Positions 14,581 through 17,464 of a stretch of 17,464 nt of DNA are shown here, piece after piece; position 1 is the first letter of the stretch; each line of letters begins with the position of its first letter. The notes under the pieces were generated by a model. The model had not been told where the DNA came from, made no database searches, and was given only the letters and a program-made list of their open reading frames with translations. The stretch spans positions 1 to 17,464 of the forward strand of contig CALDHJ010000370.1 of the NCBI GenBank assembly GCA_937941555.1. Reading direction: 5' to 3'. The stretch is from an uncultured Granulosicoccaceae bacterium. GTDB lineage: Bacteria; Pseudomonadota; Gammaproteobacteria; CALCKW01. Position numbers and translations under genes: made by a program.

Positions 14581-16119
14581 TCAGAAGCCGAATCGCTGTG
14601 TGTAGCGCTGCGTGAAAGGCCGCATCGGGCCCCAGAGGAAGGGCAGAACAGCGCATACCAAGCCGACGCCGATCACTGCACACCACCCGAGCAGAATCAA
14701 CCAGCCACCGGTAGGCGCTTGGAGAACATCTCGAACAACCAGGTAGAGCGCAATGAGCACAGCGGGGTACCACAGGGTCTTCAACGCGATGATTGCCGGG
14801 TGTTGTGCGAGTGCAAACTGCCGTGCAACCAGACAGAATCCGACCGGCAACGATACCAGCAGCATGAACGCCGCCGCGCCGGCGAAAATACCGACAACAC
14901 CAAACTTCAGCCCCCCGAAGACAGCCAGAGCCAGCACACCACACCCTTCGAACAAACAGAGCTGACCACGCAGTCGCATGTCACCCCGGATGTACAGCAG
15001 GTTTTGCAATGCAGCGTTCATCATCCAGACCGCGAGCATGGCACACAGCGCGAGGTTGGCGTCTGCACCGGCCCAGTAGGCCGAACCAACCCAAACGGCG
15101 ACAAACGCCTCGTTGGTCACCCCTCCAGCCACAAACGCAATGCAGGACATGCATGCCGTCAGTTTCAGGTAAGTGCTGACCGTTGGCCACAGGTCATCGC
15201 CGAGCTCGCCCGCATGGTACTTGGCAGCAAGCGTCGGTCGTACGATGAAACCGATCCAATTAAGCAGTTGGATCACGAGGTAGGGCATTACGAACAGAAT
15301 CGCGACGGCATTGGCCGTTTCGAGACCCATACCCGGCAACAGACTCGCAATCATGCGGAAGCTCTGCAACACCATGGCGCCGCCCAGCGTCGCGGCCAAC
15401 ATCCAGCCGCTCATGCCCAGGATGTCTTTCATCACGGACAGACGTGGCAGCAGCGGAGGGCGCGGCATGCTGAAGCCAAGCTGCGCTGCAAAGTGCCGGC
15501 GCAAGAAATAGAACACCGCGGCACCAATGATCGCGGCGACGCCCAGTCCACCCAACCGATAGCCGACCAGAACCAACAGAATGGATGTCACGGCAGTCGT
15601 CAACTGCATCGCCATGAAGCACAGTTGATGATTGCGATGCCGCTGCAGGCCTGCCAGCAGCGACGAGTGATGCGCACCGAGCAGAGTCACGGCAATCACA
15701 ACGCCGTAAGCAAGTGTAAAAAGGACAGCGCTCTGCGCCTCCTCAGGTGTGAGTTCGTCGGTCAGTGCATCGAGGTGAAAGGCGATCCAGGCCGCAGCGG
15801 CAAAGGTCAGGATCGCTATACCAGTTTGTAACCATCGGCCAGCGGCTAGCCGCTCATTGACCGTGGGATCGTCTGCGGGAGCCTTCCCGTCCCGCACATC
15901 CTTTTCGACAATCGCCTGCATGGATTGAGCGGTGCCGGGATTGGCAACCTGCAAATAGCCAACGAGTTCGAGCACAGCTGCCCGCAGGCCCATGAGTTGA
16001 GGACCCAACACCCCGAGGAAAAAGGGGATGGTCAGTAATCGAACGGCGCCATCAAGCACAAACTGCAAGTACCCGAATAACACGCCATCGATGACACGCC
16101 GCTGACTCGAAGCGCTCAC
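14581..16119 (-). CDS. Polysaccharide flippase-like multi-pass membrane protein (MATE/Wzx type)
   Basis: The product has 512 residues with about 12-14 hydrophobic segments spread over the whole length and a short basic C-terminus (RYTQRF). The general pattern (N-terminal 'FGYLQFVLDGAVRLLTIPFFLGVLG', a loop near residues 75-95, and paired helices thereafter) fits the oligosaccharide flippase/Wzx branch of the MOP superfamily, which moves lipid-linked sugar units across the inner membrane. The start is GTG 16119, with only a weak SD (GGATAG); the next Met is at residue 43, inside the first helices. A glycosyltransferase gene about 1 kb away on the other strand supports a polysaccharide role. 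It is separated from sufB by 224 bp that includes the suf promoter. Confidence 0.65.
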   Translation of the reverse strand: MSASSQRRVIDGVLFGYLQFVLDGAVRLLTIPFFLGVLGPQLMGLRAAVLELVGYLQVANPGTAQSMQAIVEKDVRDGKAPADDPTVNERLAAGRWLQTGIAILTFAAAAWIAFHLDALTDELTPEEAQSAVLFTLAYGVVIAVTLLGAHHSSLLAGLQRHRNHQLCFMAMQLTTAVTSILLVLVGYRLGGLGVAAIIGAAVFYFLRRHFAAQLGFSMPRPPLLPRLSVMKDILGMSGWMLAATLGGAMVLQSFRMIASLLPGMGLETANAVAILFVMPYLVIQLLNWIGFIVRPTLAAKYHAGELGDDLWPTVSTYLKLTACMSCIAFVAGGVTNEAFVAVWVGSAYWAGADANLALCAMLAVWMMNAALQNLLYIRGDMRLRGQLCLFEGCGVLALAVFGGLKFGVVGIFAGAAAFMLLVSLPVGFCLVARQFALAQHPAIIALKTLWYPAVLIALYLVVRDVLQAPTGGWLILLGWCAVIGVGLVCAVLPFLWGPMRPFTQRYTQRFGF

Positions 16120-16299
16120 AAGAATCTATCCGTCGGTTGTTGGCGAAAGAACACTACCGAACAGAGTGTAATGCCCGGCTACGGGAACGCCGTGTTAATT
16201 CACCAGCGCCACTGACGGACCTGCGCTCGCCAATCGACAGCCGAAAAACCGACGCCCTACACCGTCGCGGATCGGCCAGCTGGCGAAAGTCTGAATGGA

Positions 16300-16692
16300 T
16301 CAGTTCGCTTGTGACAAGTCTTCAGAACGTCGAAACGGCAGCACATCCGCATCGAACTGCTTCGGCGTCAGAGAAGCCAGTTCCTCCTCACTGAGCGCTT
16401 CGGGGCGCACCGCCGCATTCAATTGCACCCGCAGCGCATCAAAGGATTGCCACATGCGGCCACTCGCATCGAGACAGGAGGCCAAGGGCGATGCCGCGGT
16501 CTGGCGGGCGGCGTCAAGTTCGAACACCAAACCCCTGAGTCGACGGTGCATGGCCGGCGGGGCGCATTGCACACATTGCTCGAGCAACTGCGCACGGAGC
16601 ACTTCGAATTGTTCAGGATCGGTGCTCGCCAGCTCGGCAAGTTCATCGAAGTCCGGCATTTGAACCGGCAGGGTCGCCTCGGAATCGGTCAC
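16300..16692 (-). CDS. DUF3135 family protein
   Basis: The product has 130 residues from GTG 16692, which has GGAG 8 nt upstream; ATG 16659 ('MPDFDELAELA') is an alternative with poorer spacing. 'MPDFDELAELASTDPEQFEVLRAQLL', 'HRRLRGLVFELDAARQTAASPLASCLDASGRMWQSF' and 'ALRVQLNA' match what I know of DUF3135, a small cytosolic family of gammaproteobacteria with unknown function. It is helical and acidic at the N-terminus. It follows a cysteine-rich small ORF by 61 bp on the same strand and precedes the flippase gene by 180 bp that appears empty apart from a short palindrome (16275-16284). Confidence 0.75.
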   Translation of the reverse strand: MTDSEATLPVQMPDFDELAELASTDPEQFEVLRAQLLEQCVQCAPPAMHRRLRGLVFELDAARQTAASPLASCLDASGRMWQSFDALRVQLNAAVRPEALSEEELASLTPKQFDADVLPFRRSEDLSQAN

Positions 16693-16753
16693 GGTCAGTT
16701 CTCCAGTGGGCGATGGGGCATCGCCTTTGACAACCGAGTGTCTTGATATTGAA

Positions 16754-16942
16754 TCACTCGGACAACCGCTGAACCAACGTTGTGTGACACATCGCACACA
16801 AAGAACAGAAATGCGAATCCTGTCGAGCACAACCGCAGTACGACAGCACCTCATCGCAGCGCAGACACCGGTACAGAATCGCCATCGAGCGCCGATAGCA
16901 ACACTGCCCGGAGCACGTGTCCAGCGCCGTGGCGGTGACCAC
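16754..16942 (-). CDS. Cysteine-rich small protein, possible zinc-binding
   Basis: The product has 62 residues from GTG 16942 (GGGA 6 nt upstream) or 43 from ATG 16885. There are ten cysteines: C10, C14, C15, C26, C29, C36, C38, C46, C49 and C52, including the pairs CLRC and CSLCAMC and a CGC. That spacing resembles a zinc ribbon or treble-clef metal site. I do not recognise a family. It lies 61 bp before the DUF3135 gene on the same strand and could be cotranscribed. The cysteine spacing argues against a chance ORF, but its small size and unusual start keep the call tentative. Confidence 0.45.
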   Translation of the reverse strand: MVTATALDTCSGQCCYRRSMAILYRCLRCDEVLSYCGCARQDSHFCSLCAMCHTTLVQRLSE

Positions 16943-17094
16943 CGTTTCCCGCCCAGACGCAGTCCCCTCACAGGCACCTACAGTACATGTGTATGCAAAC
17001 GTAGAATAACCGTATCCAGTAATATTCCTGCAACAGCAGTCTGGAAAGATTCTGCCAAACTTGGTTGCAGGTCAGCCGCGACAAACCCTGACTC

Positions 17095-17464
17095 ATGCCG
17101 AACACAGCACAAGCATTAAACGCTTCAGACCATTCACCCGCGCAAGCAGCACTCCAAGAGCGACAACCCGAAGTGTACCGCCCGTTTACGATCTTCATCC
17201 CGGCCTACAACGCCGCTAAAACATTGCCTGCCGTACTTGAACGCATTCCTTCGGAGCTTTGGAACGATTGTGTCGCGTGTTTCGTGATCAGCAAAGCGAG
17301 TCAGGACAACACCTTGGAGGTCGCCGAATCCCTGAAAGCGACTTACCCCAAGCTCGAGTGGGTCGGAGGCGACACCAACCTCGGCTACGGTGACTCCGTT
17401 CGAACCGGTCTGACCGCCTGCCTGGGCGTCGAGTCCGAGACAATCGTGTGCCTGCACGGCGACG
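17095..17464 (+). CDS. Family 2 glycosyltransferase, N-terminal part (cut by window edge)
   Basis: From ATG 17095 the frame stays open for 123 codons to the window end. After a 30-residue polar leader the GT-A fold begins with 'FTIFIPAYNAAKTLPAVLERIP', then 'NLGYGDSVRTGL' and 'IVCLHGD', the last being the start of the HGDGQY-type donor site. The first donor-binding motif, usually D-D/N-x-S-x-D-x-T, reads SKASQDNT here, so the acidic pair is missing. The start is uncertain because no strong SD precedes it; a GTG at 17174 would be another. It is divergent from the cysteine-rich/DUF3135 genes, with about 150 bp between them. Confidence 0.8.
   Translation, partial: MPNTAQALNASDHSPAQAALQERQPEVYRPFTIFIPAYNAAKTLPAVLERIPSELWNDCVACFVISKASQDNTLEVAESLKATYPKLEWVGGDTNLGYGDSVRTGLTACLGVESETIVCLHGD

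Noticed and set aside
14719..15831. 370-codon open frame on the plus strand
   Set aside because: It is antisense to the flippase-like gene and is a Gln/His/Arg-rich low-quality translation without domains.
16275..16284. GCCAGCTGGC palindrome after the DUF3135 stop as a terminator
   Set aside because: There is no T-run and no loop; a 10-bp palindrome of this composition is expected by chance in GC-rich DNA.

Overview
The window reads as chromosomal DNA of a GC-rich gammaproteobacterium. The suf cluster order, an RsuA-type pseudouridine synthase, a DUF3135 protein and a REP-type transposase all fit that group, but the genus cannot be named from the sequence alone. No tRNA, rRNA, CRISPR array or complete insertion sequence was seen. 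Almost everything from about 5.4 to 16.9 kb lies on the minus strand.

Left part (1-5150): a cut-off minus-strand gene for an exported chalcone-isomerase-like protein. Next comes a small exported protein built from six 14-residue repeats. A two-gene minus-strand unit follows: a Rieske-type oxygenase and a Rid-family protein that lacks the catalytic arginine of RidA. Divergent from it is an AbrB-family membrane protein. A solitary REP-associated tyrosine transposase-like gene with its own terminator follows; its HUH motif is damaged and its C-terminus resembles a DnaA-type helix-turn-helix.

Centre (5426-14356, minus): a long, tightly packed unit read sufB, sufC, sufD, sufS, sufA, sufT, sufE-like, sufE, histone-deacetylase-like hydrolase, glyoxalase-like protein, rsuA. 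The first eight genes make a complete SUF iron-sulfur cluster assembly system: SufBCD scaffold, SufS desulfurase, two SufE-type sulfur acceptors, an A-type carrier and SufT. The last three genes are joined to the sufE gene by 4-nt start/stop overlaps. About 110 nt upstream of sufB lies a 25-bp sequence close to the E. coli IscR type 1 operator, so Fe-S- or iron-responsive control is likely, although no iscR gene is in the window.

Right part (14581-17464): a polysaccharide flippase-like membrane protein, a DUF3135 protein and a very cysteine-rich small ORF on the minus strand. Facing away from them is the start of a family 2 glycosyltransferase cut by the window edge. The flippase and glycosyltransferase suggest the border of a surface polysaccharide region.

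The most notable points are the extension of the suf unit into hydrolase, glyoxalase and rRNA-modification genes, the tandem SufE paralogs, the IscR-like operator, the Rieske/arginine-less Rid pair, the HUH-defective transposase and the repeat protein. I see no clear candidate for a wholly new defence or mobile system.
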